This document shows, in pieces, positions 34,659 through 43,715 of a DNA stretch of 64,000 nucleotides. The stretch's first letter is position 1; the number at the start of each line of letters is the position of its first letter. The notes beneath the pieces were generated by a model. That model worked only from the letters and a program-made list of their open reading frames with translations. It did no database searches and was not told where the DNA came from. Source of the stretch: Pricia antarctica (GTDB lineage Bacteria > Bacteroidota > Bacteroidia > Flavobacteriales > Flavobacteriaceae); contig NZ_FNAO01000007.1 of assembly GCF_900101815.1 (NCBI RefSeq), positions 1 through 64,000 on the forward strand. The letters are read 5' to 3'. The translations under genes were made by a program, and so were the position numbers.

Positions 34659-36215
34659 ATGAAAAAAATTATTTTAGTTTGCCTAATATTCTTTATTGCC
34701 ATGTCATCCTGTAAGCAGGGGCCTGAAAACAAGAGTAAAGTTGAAGATGTAGAAACAAAAAAACCAAATATCGTTATCATCTATGCCGATGATCTAGGGT
34801 ACGGAGAACTTGGGGCGTATGGAGCTACGGAACTAAAAACGCCCAATCTTGACAAGTTGGCCAATGGAGGGGTACGTTTTACCAATGGGTACGCTTCTTC
34901 CGCTACTTGTACCCCAAGTCGGTATGCGCTATTGACAGGAAGTTATCCTTGGCGCAATAAGAGCGCAAAAATCCTTCCCGGTACGGCTCCGCTTATTATC
35001 GATACGGCCCAGATGACCATACCCAAAATGCTGAAAGGCAAAGGATATCATACTGGAATCGTTGGTAAGTGGCATTTGGGGCTTGGGACCGGAAATGTAG
35101 ATTGGAATCAAAAAATTGCACCTGGGCCGAACGAAGTGGGATTTGATTACAGTAATATTCTGGCTGCGACCCAGGATAGGGTTCCCACGGTGTATATTAA
35201 AAACGGACATGTGGTCAATCTTGATCCTAACGACCCGATTGAAGTCGATTATAAGAAGAATTTTGCAGGAGAGCCAACAGGTTTGGAAAATCCTGAACTG
35301 CTTAAAATGAAATGGCATCATGGCCACAACAATAGTATTGTAAATGGAATACCCCGAATCGGATTTATGAAAGGTGGTGAAGCTGCCAAATGGGTGGATG
35401 AAGATATGGCGGACACTTTTTTGAGCGAAGCGCAACACTATGTCAAGGCGCACAAAGACGAACCCTTTTTCTTGTATTACGCCTTGCAACAACCGCACGT
35501 GCCCCGTACCCCTAATCCTCGTTTTGTTGGTTCATCTGGCCTTGGACCACGAGGCGATGTCATCGTGGAGGCCGATTGGTGCGTTGGCGAATTCGTTAAA
35601 ACTCTTGAAACTGAGGGGTTATTAGAGAATACACTAATTATTTTTTCGAGTGATAATGGACCGGTACTCAATGATGGCTATTATGACGATGCCGTTGAGA
35701 AGCTGGGCAATCACAAACCTGGAGGTCCCTTGCGAGGCGGCAAATATAGTTTGTTCGATGCAGGTACACGTGTCCCGTTCTTTACCTATTGGAAAGGCCA
35801 TATAAAACCTATGGTTTCCGATGCTATAATTTCCCAATTAGATTTACTTTCTTCCTTAGCTGAATTGGTCGATAGCCCTGTGAAAGGAGAGGATAGTGAG
35901 CCGTTGTTAAACGTTCTTTTAGGCGAAAGTGACACTGGTCGGGATGAAATGGTGCTTGAAGCCACTTCAAGAACCGCATTTCGAAAAGGGGATTGGGTTA
36001 TGATTCCACCCTATGATGGCCCGGCGATTGCCAAAGAGGTGCAAATCGAGCTAGGTAACTCAGATGAATACCAATTGTATAATTTAAAGGAGGATATCGC
36101 ACAGCCAAATAATCTCGCTTCTGCCAATCCGGAAAAACTTCAGGAAATGATAACCGCTTTTGAAGCTATCAGAGGAAAAGAGTATAAAAAAACAGAACAA
36201 CTGGAGCTAAAATGA
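34659..36215 (+). CDS. S1-family sulfatase (arylsulfatase A-like), lipoprotein
   Basis: A 518-residue sulfatase with lipobox SSC (Cys18). Seen: IYADDLGYGELGAYG, TPNLDKLANGGVRF, nucleophile motif CTPSRYALLTG with Cys84, VGKWHLGLG, FFLYYALQQPHVPRTP, FSSDNGPVLND and GGKYSLFDAGTRVPF. The layout is that of the arylsulfatase A/N-acetylgalactosamine-6-sulfatase-like group, which often take galactose or GalNAc 6-sulfate; that assignment is only suggestive. It is the first plus-strand gene after the HTCS gene and is followed at 65 bp by a galactokinase remnant, so the former operon linked desulfation with galactose phosphorylation. Confidence 0.92.
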   Translation: MKKIILVCLIFFIAMSSCKQGPENKSKVEDVETKKPNIVIIYADDLGYGELGAYGATELKTPNLDKLANGGVRFTNGYASSATCTPSRYALLTGSYPWRNKSAKILPGTAPLIIDTAQMTIPKMLKGKGYHTGIVGKWHLGLGTGNVDWNQKIAPGPNEVGFDYSNILAATQDRVPTVYIKNGHVVNLDPNDPIEVDYKKNFAGEPTGLENPELLKMKWHHGHNNSIVNGIPRIGFMKGGEAAKWVDEDMADTFLSEAQHYVKAHKDEPFFLYYALQQPHVPRTPNPRFVGSSGLGPRGDVIVEADWCVGEFVKTLETEGLLENTLIIFSSDNGPVLNDGYYDDAVEKLGNHKPGGPLRGGKYSLFDAGTRVPFFTYWKGHIKPMVSDAIISQLDLLSSLAELVDSPVKGEDSEPLLNVLLGESDTGRDEMVLEATSRTAFRKGDWVMIPPYDGPAIAKEVQIELGNSDEYQLYNLKEDIAQPNNLASANPEKLQEMITAFEAIRGKEYKKTEQLELK

Positions 36216-36280
36216 CCTTCATTTGAGACCACTTTGGAAATATACTACTGAAATAGGTCTCATATCCTGATACCTTATAA

Positions 36281-36787
36281 ATGGAATCAAAAAAAGATTT
36301 TGTCACGCAATTAATCGTCGAATCGCCAGGAAGGATAAATCTTATCGGAGAGCACAACGATTATAACAATGGTTATGTACTACCTGCCGCAATCGATAGA
36401 ACGATAACATTTCGAATGGGAAAGAACGGGTCAGAAAAGCAATGTCGAATTAAGAGCAAAGGTTACGGTGATATACTTTACGTAGACCTTGGAAATATTG
36501 CGAAAAGCAACGAAGGATGGCAAAATTATCTTTTGGGCGTACTCTATGAAATTGGCCTTCGAACTGATAAATTAAAGGGATTCGATTGTACAATAGAAAG
36601 TAATTTGCCCATTGGGTCGGGAGTTAGTTCTTTGGCAGCCTTGAAGTGCGGTCTTGCTTATGGCCTCAACGAACTTTTCGGGTTAGGGTTGTCCAAACTT
36701 GAAATCATAAAATTATCGCAGACCGCAGAACACCAAGTGATGGAACTACCATTCTATATAAGGAATGAACATTATGAACTTCACTAA
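36281..36787 (+). pseudogene. galK: Galactokinase, truncated (N-terminal part only)
   Basis: 168 codons of a GHMP-family galactokinase, which normally has about 380. Seen: the signature SPGRINLIGEHNDYNNGYVLP (usual form GEHTDYNGG) and the ATP-binding segment LPIGSGVSSLAAL (usual GLSSSAAL), then LSQTAEHQVMEL. After this it departs from the family and stops as FYIRNEHYELH. The Mg/sugar-site segment (CGxMDQ) and the whole C-terminal half are missing. The substitutions in both motifs also suggest relaxed selection. It should be inactive, so galactose from this locus would need another galactokinase or the oxidative route. Confidence 0.85.
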
Positions 36788-37092
36788 ATAATTTAATTTT
36801 TCTCCTCTTCAACTTGAGTTTTGGGAGCAAACTCAACGTTGATAATCAAAATTTCCCTAGCTCCTGCGGAAGTAGGACAACCAATTATCTCCAATCCTTA
36901 CCTTTTGGACCCACTACGCTGGTCCGCTGGGGATTCTTTCCGTTCCAGTTTTCCATGCCCTCTTTCAGCGGTACAGGATCGCGAGCGGCGAAAAGCCGCT
37001 CACCCTCTCTTTTCCTTACCCAAAAAATTTAAAGATTTTAAACTTCATTTTACGCAATCTTAATAAAACAATCTTAATTAAGTTGAATGAAC
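36788..37092. other. Gene-poor patch with foreign-looking GC-rich segment and hairpin
   Basis: About 300 bases after the broken galactokinase. A block at about 36885-37030 is much richer in G/C than its surroundings. On the minus strand it encodes a short frame with GERLFAARDPVPLKEGMENW followed by SVVGPKGKDWR and stop TAA (36887-36885). A perfect 7-bp stem GAGCGGC/GCCGCTC with loop GAAAA lies at 36983-37001. This looks like a scrap of another gene or mobile element; I do not recognise it. Confidence 0.35.
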
Positions 37093-37128
37093 AATTATCG
37101 GAAAAAAGATAGCTTTTTTCCGATAATT
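37093..37128. terminator. Bidirectional rho-independent terminator-like hairpin
   Basis: A perfect 16-bp inverted repeat, AATTATCGGAAAAAAG and its complement, separated by ATAG. The A/T-rich outer and inner runs give U-tracts on either strand. It lies between the galactokinase remnant and the GH29 gene and probably ends transcription from the sulfatase operon. Confidence 0.7.
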
Positions 37129-37258
37129 ACAATTTGTATTACTATTTTAAACATTTGTTGAGCAGGCTTTTGAAAATAAATCGGAATTTAGGGGCAACAA
37201 TACTATAGTTGGAAACTACCTGATTTTAACCGTAAAAATGTAACTTAAAAAACTAATA

Positions 37259-38806
37259 ATGAATTTTAGAAATTTCACCGCCTTATGCTTAGTGATTACT
37301 ACTTTGGCTTCGTGCGGTAACCAAAATAAGAAAGAAAAGACTGAGATAAGTGAGACAGATACCACCGAGGTTTTTAAACCCAATTGGGAATCAATAAAAG
37401 CACATTACAAAGACCCCAAGTGGTTCAGCGATGATAAATTTGGCATTTTTATACACTGGGGGGCATATTCGGTGCCCGCTTTTGGTTCGGAATGGTATCC
37501 GAGACAAATGTACATGGATACCGCCACCTTTTCTGCACAATTAAAATTGGGGGAAAAAGGGCCGAATGCCACATATACCTATCATAAAAAGACTTGGGGC
37601 GACCAGAAGGAGTTTGGATACAAAGATTTTATTCCTATATTCAAAGCTGAAAAATTCGATGCCAAAGAATGGATTGATCTTTTCAAGAAATCGGGTGCGA
37701 GATATGTAGTTCCCGTTGCCGACCATCACGACGGATTTGCCATGTATAACTCCAATACCACCCGATGGAACGCCTTCGAAATGGGTCCCAAAAGGGACGT
37801 GTTGGGCGAACTCTTTGAGGAAGGGCGCAAGCAGGGCCTTAAAATGGGCGCTTCGTCACATTTCGCCTTTAATTGGTCATTTTATAACAAAAAGGACAAG
37901 TTCGACACCGTAGAACCCGAATTTGCCGACCTCTATTCCAGCAAGGGCAAGGATCTTGAAGAACCGGTCTCCGAGAAATTCAAGCACCGTTGGTGGGACA
38001 GAACCGTTGATTTAATCGATAATTATCAACCCGATATTCTGTATTTTGATTTTTATGTAGATATCGACGACTTTGCCGATTTGCGCCCAAAATTGGCAGC
38101 CTATTATTATAATAAAGGAATCGAATGGGGAAAAGAGGTCGTTATCAACGACAAAAACTTTGACCATGAGGCCTTTCCCGAAGGAACCGTAATCTACGAT
38201 TTAGAGCGAGGAAAGTTACCGGGCATTAGAAAATTGCCTTGGCAGACCGATACATCCATTGGTAAAAATTCATGGTCGTATGTGACCGATTGGGATTCAA
38301 AAACCCCGAACCAATTAATCGATGATCTGGTGGATATTGTTTCCAAGAACGGAAATTTATTGTTGAATGTGGGGCCGAAGGCAGATGGTACCATACCGGA
38401 CGATCAAAAGAAAATTCTCTTACAGATTGGTGCTTGGCTTGCGACAAATGGAGATGCCATTTATGGTACCCGGTATTGGAAGACTTTTGGTGAAGGTCCG
38501 ACTGAAGTTAAGAAGGGACACCATTCCGAAGGAAAGAACAAAGAGTTTACGGGCCAAGATATACGTTTTACCCAGAAAGGGAATACTCTTTATGCCATTA
38601 TGTTGGCTTGGCCAAAAGCTGGCAAAATCAATATTGAATCCCTGGGCAGCAAAAGTGAATATGCCAAAGATCTTAATATTAAGGGGATCCGGCTTTTGGG
38701 AAGCGATGCCAAAATCAGTTTCGATCAAACTGAAAACGGGCTTTCTATTGAAAACCTAGGGAACAAAACTGGTGATTATGCGCATGTTCTAGAAATTACG
38801 ATGTGA
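37259..38806 (+). CDS. GH29 alpha-L-fucosidase-like glycosidase, lipoprotein
   Basis: A 515-residue GH29 protein with lipobox ASC (Cys19). Seen: WFSDDKFGIFIHWGAYSVPA, SEWYPRQMY, the VVPVADHHDGFAMYNS segment, candidate nucleophile Asp264 in QPDILYFDFYVD, and LLLNVGPKADGTIPDDQ. These are family landmarks. The residue after the nucleophile is Phe rather than the common Gly. GH29 enzymes remove terminal alpha-L-fucose, and some act on alpha-L-galactosides of algal galactans, which would suit this locus. It is preceded by a strong terminator and followed by an alcohol dehydrogenase relic, and may be its own unit. Confidence 0.9.
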   Translation: MNFRNFTALCLVITTLASCGNQNKKEKTEISETDTTEVFKPNWESIKAHYKDPKWFSDDKFGIFIHWGAYSVPAFGSEWYPRQMYMDTATFSAQLKLGEKGPNATYTYHKKTWGDQKEFGYKDFIPIFKAEKFDAKEWIDLFKKSGARYVVPVADHHDGFAMYNSNTTRWNAFEMGPKRDVLGELFEEGRKQGLKMGASSHFAFNWSFYNKKDKFDTVEPEFADLYSSKGKDLEEPVSEKFKHRWWDRTVDLIDNYQPDILYFDFYVDIDDFADLRPKLAAYYYNKGIEWGKEVVINDKNFDHEAFPEGTVIYDLERGKLPGIRKLPWQTDTSIGKNSWSYVTDWDSKTPNQLIDDLVDIVSKNGNLLLNVGPKADGTIPDDQKKILLQIGAWLATNGDAIYGTRYWKTFGEGPTEVKKGHHSEGKNKEFTGQDIRFTQKGNTLYAIMLAWPKAGKINIESLGSKSEYAKDLNIKGIRLLGSDAKISFDQTENGLSIENLGNKTGDYAHVLEITM

Positions 38807-38821
38807 TGGTGTTACCCTGAT

Positions 38822-39115
38822 TGTATGTCTCATGGCGGCACGTATGTCTTGGTAGGACTTTCTAAAGGCCAACTGACCTTTTCACATGCCGCTATACATG
38901 CCAAAGAAACGACGCTTATGTGAAGCAGAAATGCGACTCTGGAAGATTTTGAACATGTAATCTCGGTTCTGGAAAAGGGCGAATTCCCCAAAAATTCGTT
39001 TATTACTCACAACGTTCGTTACGATCAAATGATCGACCAATTCGATAATTGGTTAGATCCGGCGAACGGCGTCATTAAGGCAACAGTCGATTTTTATGGG
39101 GACATTTTAGTATAA
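38822..39115 (+). pseudogene. C-terminal relic of a zinc-type alcohol dehydrogenase
   Basis: One frame reads CMSHGGTYVLVGLSKGQLTF, then HAKETTLM followed by an in-frame TGA (38921-38923), then SRNATLEDFEHVISVLEKGE, ITHNVRYDQMIDQFDNWLDP and a natural end GDILV with stop TAA. This is the last third of a medium-chain Zn alcohol/sugar dehydrogenase; in relatives the TGA position is a normal residue before SRNAT. The N-terminal Zn and NAD domains are absent. So truncation plus nonsense. It may once have oxidised a sugar or alditol of this locus. Confidence 0.78.
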
Positions 39116-39179
39116 AAACCATTGATGCATCCGTACCCACATGGTATTTAAATCTTTGAGACCTTGAAAAATACAATTA

Positions 39180-40853
39180 TCAATCATCCCAATACGTATC
39201 GATGACCTCCTGGATGTGCGGATAGTTTTTGTCCGTTTCATTTAGGTCTTCCCTTAATTGAAGCAATTGTTTTTTCAAATCTAAAATCGTTTCTTGATAT
39301 GCAGGATCTTTATAGGCATTGTTCATTTCTTTGGGGTCTTTTTTCAAATCGTAAAATTCCCAAGCCGGAGGGGTATGGTTGGTAAAATCGTTGCCCCAGC
39401 TCTCTTTGTTCCATACGGCATTGGGGTCATCGGTATCGACCCAATATTTTCCGTAGAAAAAGATCAGTTTATACTCCTTGGTACGGATTCCGAAATGTGC
39501 CGGGTTTTGGTGGCGGTGAGCCAGGTGCATCCAGTATCGGTAATAGGTGGACTGTTGCCAACCCTCAGGTTCTTTTCCGGTCTCCAGAATTTCCTTGAAA
39601 CTCTTTCCCTGCATATAATCGGGAGTTTTTCCACCGGCCATTTCGATTAGCGTAGGTGCGAAATCCGTATTGTTGATGATGGCATCGGTATGGCTTCCCG
39701 CCTTGATTTTTTCAGGATATCTTACAAAAAAAGGCATCCGCATCGATTCGTCATACATCCATCGTTTGTCAATATAATCATGTTCACCGAGCATAAAACC
39801 TTGGTCGCCGGTGTATACAATGATGGTATTTTCCAACAGACCTTCTTCTTCCAAATAATCCAATAACCGTTTAACATTATCATCGACTCCTTTTACACAG
39901 CGTAGATACCGTTTTAGGTATTCTTGATAGACTTTACTGGTATGTGCTTTTTCTTCAGGAGAATTCTTGAATTTTTCGATTTGCTTGCCATGGTAGTCCT
40001 CGGCGTTGCCATAATTTTTATAAATAGTACTATCGATGTATAGGTTCATCGCCTGGTTACGGATTAGATTTCGATGCGACACCGAGGAGCCGAGAATGCG
40101 GGTTAAAGAATCGTTCTTGCCCCGTGTTCCAACTGATCCATTATTACCATTGTCATAAAGACTTTCCGGCTCAGGAATAAAGGTATTTTTTAGATAATCA
40201 TCGTATCTGGGAGCATTCTCAAAATCGTCATGGGGCGCCTTGAAATGGTGCATTAAGAAAAATGGACGGTTTGGGTCCCTTTTGTTCTTTAGGTAATCTA
40301 AAGTGGCATCCGTGATTTTATCCGATGAATGGCCAGATGTCTTGACTACGTTTTTTGGCCAGGCTTTGTCGCCCTGAACAAGAAATTCAGGATCAAAATA
40401 CTGTCCTTGTCCCGGTAACACATAATAATAATCGAATGATGCTGGCTCCTCATGCAGATGCCATTTGCCCACAATGGCGGTCTGATATCCTAATTTTTTC
40501 ATCTCTTGGGGCAAATATTGTTTCTCGACAGGCAGCATCCCCTCAAGGTCGAGCACTCCATTTGCTTGGGAGTTCTGGCCTGTGATAATGGCGGCCCTAC
40601 TAGGTGTGCAAATCGAATTACTAACAAAACAATTGTCGAAAATCATTCCATCGCTTGCAATCTTATCAAGGGTGGGGGTAGGGTTTAAACTAGCCAAACG
40701 GCTACCGTATATTCCGAAAGCTTGGGTCGTATGGTCATCGGCCATAATGTAAATGATGTTGGGTCTTTCTACATCATCGGGAGTCGTCTTTTTTGGATTA
40801 CATGATAAAAATAAAACAGTGCAAAGCAGGAGGTACTTGTAATTTTGAATCAT
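39180..40853 (-). CDS. S1-family sulfatase (glucosamine-6-sulfatase/choline-sulfatase-like), lipoprotein
   Basis: A 557-residue sulfatase with lipobox LSC (Cys18). Seen: IMADDHTTQAFGIYGSR, TPTLDKIASDGMIF, nucleophile motif CTPSRAAIITG with Cys82, VGKWHLHEEP, FFLMHHFKAPHDDFE, VYTGDQGFMLGEHDYIDK and MRMPFFVRYPEK. The GDQGFxLGEH form is shared with GNS, iduronate- and choline-sulfatase-like S1 groups. It is followed on the strand by nothing close, and preceded by another sulfatase at a 6-bp gap (40860), so the two are co-transcribed. Confidence 0.9.
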   Translation of the reverse strand: MIQNYKYLLLCTVLFLSCNPKKTTPDDVERPNIIYIMADDHTTQAFGIYGSRLASLNPTPTLDKIASDGMIFDNCFVSNSICTPSRAAIITGQNSQANGVLDLEGMLPVEKQYLPQEMKKLGYQTAIVGKWHLHEEPASFDYYYVLPGQGQYFDPEFLVQGDKAWPKNVVKTSGHSSDKITDATLDYLKNKRDPNRPFFLMHHFKAPHDDFENAPRYDDYLKNTFIPEPESLYDNGNNGSVGTRGKNDSLTRILGSSVSHRNLIRNQAMNLYIDSTIYKNYGNAEDYHGKQIEKFKNSPEEKAHTSKVYQEYLKRYLRCVKGVDDNVKRLLDYLEEEGLLENTIIVYTGDQGFMLGEHDYIDKRWMYDESMRMPFFVRYPEKIKAGSHTDAIINNTDFAPTLIEMAGGKTPDYMQGKSFKEILETGKEPEGWQQSTYYRYWMHLAHRHQNPAHFGIRTKEYKLIFFYGKYWVDTDDPNAVWNKESWGNDFTNHTPPAWEFYDLKKDPKEMNNAYKDPAYQETILDLKKQLLQLREDLNETDKNYPHIQEVIDTYWDD

Positions 40854-40859
40854 AATTTC

Positions 40860-42371
40860 TTAGTTAGTATTGTATTCGTCGAGTGATTCGAGTGTCAATG
40901 GATCGTTCATTTCTTTTTGCAATTGCAAAAGACTATTAAAAAGTTCCGTTACTTTGGTTTTATACTCCGGATCTTCGGCCAAATCATTCATCTCCTCTGG
41001 ATCCTTGTTCATATCGAACAACAGCACCTTGTTCAATTTTGGATATACAAGTAATTTGAACCCGTCTTTTCGTATCATGCGTTGAAAGTTGATGTAACCG
41101 TTGTAAATGGCCTCGTAATGACTTTTCGTGCGACTACCATCAACCAGATCCATTACGCTATTAAAAAAGACATAATCGGGTTTTTCAACACCGGCTATTT
41201 CTAAACTCGTGGCCATTGCATCCTGTAAATAAATATTGGCATCGACTTTTTTATTTTTTGGAACGTCCGGTCCAACGATCATGAACGGCGAGCGTATGCT
41301 GTGATCAAATTGTGTCTGCTTTCCTAAAAGGCCGTGCCTACCCATTGCCAATCCATGGTCCGATGTGAAAATGATATAGGTATTGTCCATCTTACCCGTT
41401 GCTTCCAATCCATCCAAAATTTCACCGATCTGCTCGTCCATATGTGTAATCAAGGCATAGTATTCATGAATATGGGTTTTGATGGCAAATTCCGTTCTGG
41501 GAAACGGGGCAAGTGCCTCGTCCCGTAACCCTGGTCCGTTACCTATACTGTCTTTAAAGGGATACATGGGCAAAAAACTATCCGGAACACTAATATCGTC
41601 CAGCGAATACATGTCCAAATATTTCTGGGGTGCTTGCCTAGGGTCATGTGCCGCGTTAAAAGCCAAATACATAAAGAAGGGATTTTCACTTTTTTTGGTC
41701 TGCTCGATAAAACCGAGGGCATCGTCCTTAAGTACTTCGCTCCAATGTTTGCCGCCTTCCCAAAAACCGCCGTATTTCATATCGGTGGGTGACCAAGTGG
41801 TATCATTTTCACTAAGGGGCCGGTTATACCCGACCGCTTTGATCTCTTTTTCAGATTTTCCCTCTTCAATCATCTTATTTATATATGGTATAGTGTTCAT
41901 GTGGCTCCAAGAATCCCGTGGCATTCCCGGTCGCACATGTTCTACATGCTGAAAAACACTGGTTGCAGGAGCGTCGACATGCCATTTTCCGGTCATATAA
42001 GTGTCATAGCCTACACTTTCCATGAGTTTGCCCCAAGTTTTGTCCATGTCTTTGCCCGCTACCCAACCCTGTCTAAATTTATCGACGTCCCATACACTTC
42101 TGCCGGATATGATCATGGCCCTTGATGCCGCGCAGACCGCACCGTTCCAAGCGCCCATGTTATAAGCGTGCGTAAAGGTTGTTCCGTCATTTACCAAACG
42201 GTTCAGGTTCGGGGTCTTGACTTCTTTGTTGCCCAATGCACTAATTGCGGTGTAAGTCAAATCATCGGCAAAAATGAATACTACATTTGGCATTGTCGGG
42301 GGTACTTCCTTTTTTTCGGATTTACATCCAACAAAGGCAATCATAATCAGTGCTACTACTAGTTTCTTCAT
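40860..42371 (-). CDS. S1-family sulfatase (iduronate-2-sulfatase/choline-sulfatase-like), lipoprotein
   Basis: A 503-residue sulfatase with lipobox VGC (Cys16). Seen: FADDLTYTAISALGNKEVKTP, nucleophile motif CAASRAMIISG with Cys80, TGKWHVDAP, FFMYLAFNAAHDPRQAP, FTSDHGLAMGRHGLLGKQ and SIRSPFMIVGPDV. The tail LLFDMNKDPEEMNDLAEDPEY is usual for S1 enzymes. It starts 3 bp downstream of a 5'-truncated sulfatase (42375-43208) and ends 6 bp before the sulfatase at 39180, so three sulfatase genes formed a tight operon. Confidence 0.9.
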   Translation of the reverse strand: MKKLVVALIMIAFVGCKSEKKEVPPTMPNVVFIFADDLTYTAISALGNKEVKTPNLNRLVNDGTTFTHAYNMGAWNGAVCAASRAMIISGRSVWDVDKFRQGWVAGKDMDKTWGKLMESVGYDTYMTGKWHVDAPATSVFQHVEHVRPGMPRDSWSHMNTIPYINKMIEEGKSEKEIKAVGYNRPLSENDTTWSPTDMKYGGFWEGGKHWSEVLKDDALGFIEQTKKSENPFFMYLAFNAAHDPRQAPQKYLDMYSLDDISVPDSFLPMYPFKDSIGNGPGLRDEALAPFPRTEFAIKTHIHEYYALITHMDEQIGEILDGLEATGKMDNTYIIFTSDHGLAMGRHGLLGKQTQFDHSIRSPFMIVGPDVPKNKKVDANIYLQDAMATSLEIAGVEKPDYVFFNSVMDLVDGSRTKSHYEAIYNGYINFQRMIRKDGFKLLVYPKLNKVLLFDMNKDPEEMNDLAEDPEYKTKVTELFNSLLQLQKEMNDPLTLESLDEYNTN

Positions 42372-42374
42372 TTT

Positions 42375-43208
42375 TCAATTTGAGTGTAATAGGATGGTAT
42401 TTTTTTTGCCATTGGAATCTATAAAATTACTTTCAAGTCTGTAACTTCCTTTTGTAAGCTTTCCTTCTAAAACCGCAAAAGGTCGGTTTTCATCGACGTT
42501 GGCCTTTAAAGCAACATCGCCCAAATTGACAATTGCCTTTGTAGGATATATTTTTCGTCCTTGGGGCAAAACATCCCGAAAAGAAGTTTCTGCAATTTCT
42601 TCTGCGGAAGCATTTAGCGCCAAACCTGATTCGGGAGGATATCGGTATAACTGGAACCTGTAATTTCCATCTTCGACCACCTTGAAACTATAATAGCCTT
42701 CAAGGGCTTTCTCACCCTCCCGAATCAGCCTCTGGTTCCATGGAATCGCATTTTCTGAATGAATATCATGCACGGTAACCATAACCGGGTTCGCTTCTTC
42801 ATACCCTAGAGGAATTTCGGCATACGGTATATAAGCTTCAATATCTGCCCACCACATGTCATAAAAATCCTGCATTTTTTCGACCCGATCGGGATGCTCC
42901 GCGGCAATATCATTGTTTTGACCGGGATCTTCAACGGTGTTATAGAGCTCGGCCTCATTCACCAAACGCCATTTGTTCTGCATAACGCATGGGTTTCGCC
43001 CTTTTATAGGACATTGGTTTGGTTGAGTGTCGATGACCAACATGCGATTGGTACTATTTTCTGTTCCGGCCACTGTCTTTACTATGCTTTTTCCATATAG
43101 CGGTTTTTTGGCCTTGAATTCTATTCCCGTTGCTAAAGTAGGCAGAAAATCTACATGGGCGACCAAAAAAGGGTATCCCGATAAGTCCATCGCATTTCTA
43201 CGCGCCAT
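42375..43208 (-). pseudogene. 5'-truncated sulfatase (C-terminal 277 residues)
   Basis: The frame opens in the middle of a sulfatase: LVAHVDFLPTLATGIEFKAK, DTQPNQCPIKGRNPCVMQNK, WRLVNEAELYNTVEDPGQNN, then the accessory tail IPWNQRLIREGEKALEGYYS and FQLYRYPPESGLAL. It aligns with residues about 345-609 of the sulfatase at 44614. The metal-binding and nucleophile regions are missing and the sequence upstream (43209-43322) holds no sulfatase coding. The frame stays open, so a short protein could be made but it cannot be a sulfatase. Confidence 0.85.
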
Positions 43209-43322
43209 TGCCGATGGCGATTTAGTGGTCTAACATACCCATCAAATCTGGCCCGATGATGACCAATACATCGCTTAACAGTGCTTTATTTTTCGTAATT
43301 TACTATTACTATTTTTTATAAT

Positions 43323-43715
43323 ATGTCAAACGTTCGGGAAAAAGACAATACAATTGAAAGATGGTTCAATCTGCATGCCGATGAACTATTCAGTTGGGCT
43401 TTTCACAAAACATCCTCCAAAGAAATAGCCGAAGACCTGGTACAGGAAACCTTTTTATCCGCTGTAAAGGGCTTCAAAAATTTTAAGAATGAAAGTAAAC
43501 CCAAAACCTGGCTTTTTGCGATATTGAACAATAAAATAATCGATTTTTATCGTAAAATGGCCAAATCATCTGCTATAAACGGTATAAGTGCAGAACAAAA
43601 ATTTATCAAGCAGACCAACTCTTTTTTCGATTCAAACCAAAATTGGAAAATTACCGGAAACGAAGTTGCATGGGAAGAAGAAGTCCACCTTTTGGATAAC
43701 AGTGAATTCAAATGA
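43323..43715 (+). pseudogene. ECF-type RNA polymerase sigma factor, truncated (region 2 only)
   Basis: 130 codons of a sigma-70-family factor. Seen: TIERWFNLHADELFSWAFHK, EIAEDLVQETFLSAVKGFKN and KPKTWLFAILNNKIIDFYRK, which are regions 2.1-2.4. It breaks off after HLLDNSEFK with a stop, before the linker end and the region 4 helix-turn-helix that binds the -35 element. The sequence right after the break belongs to a sulfatase in another frame. Such ECF factors normally stand next to an anti-sigma factor and a SusC/SusD pair; none remain here. Probably dead; a partial activity cannot be ruled out. Confidence 0.8.
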
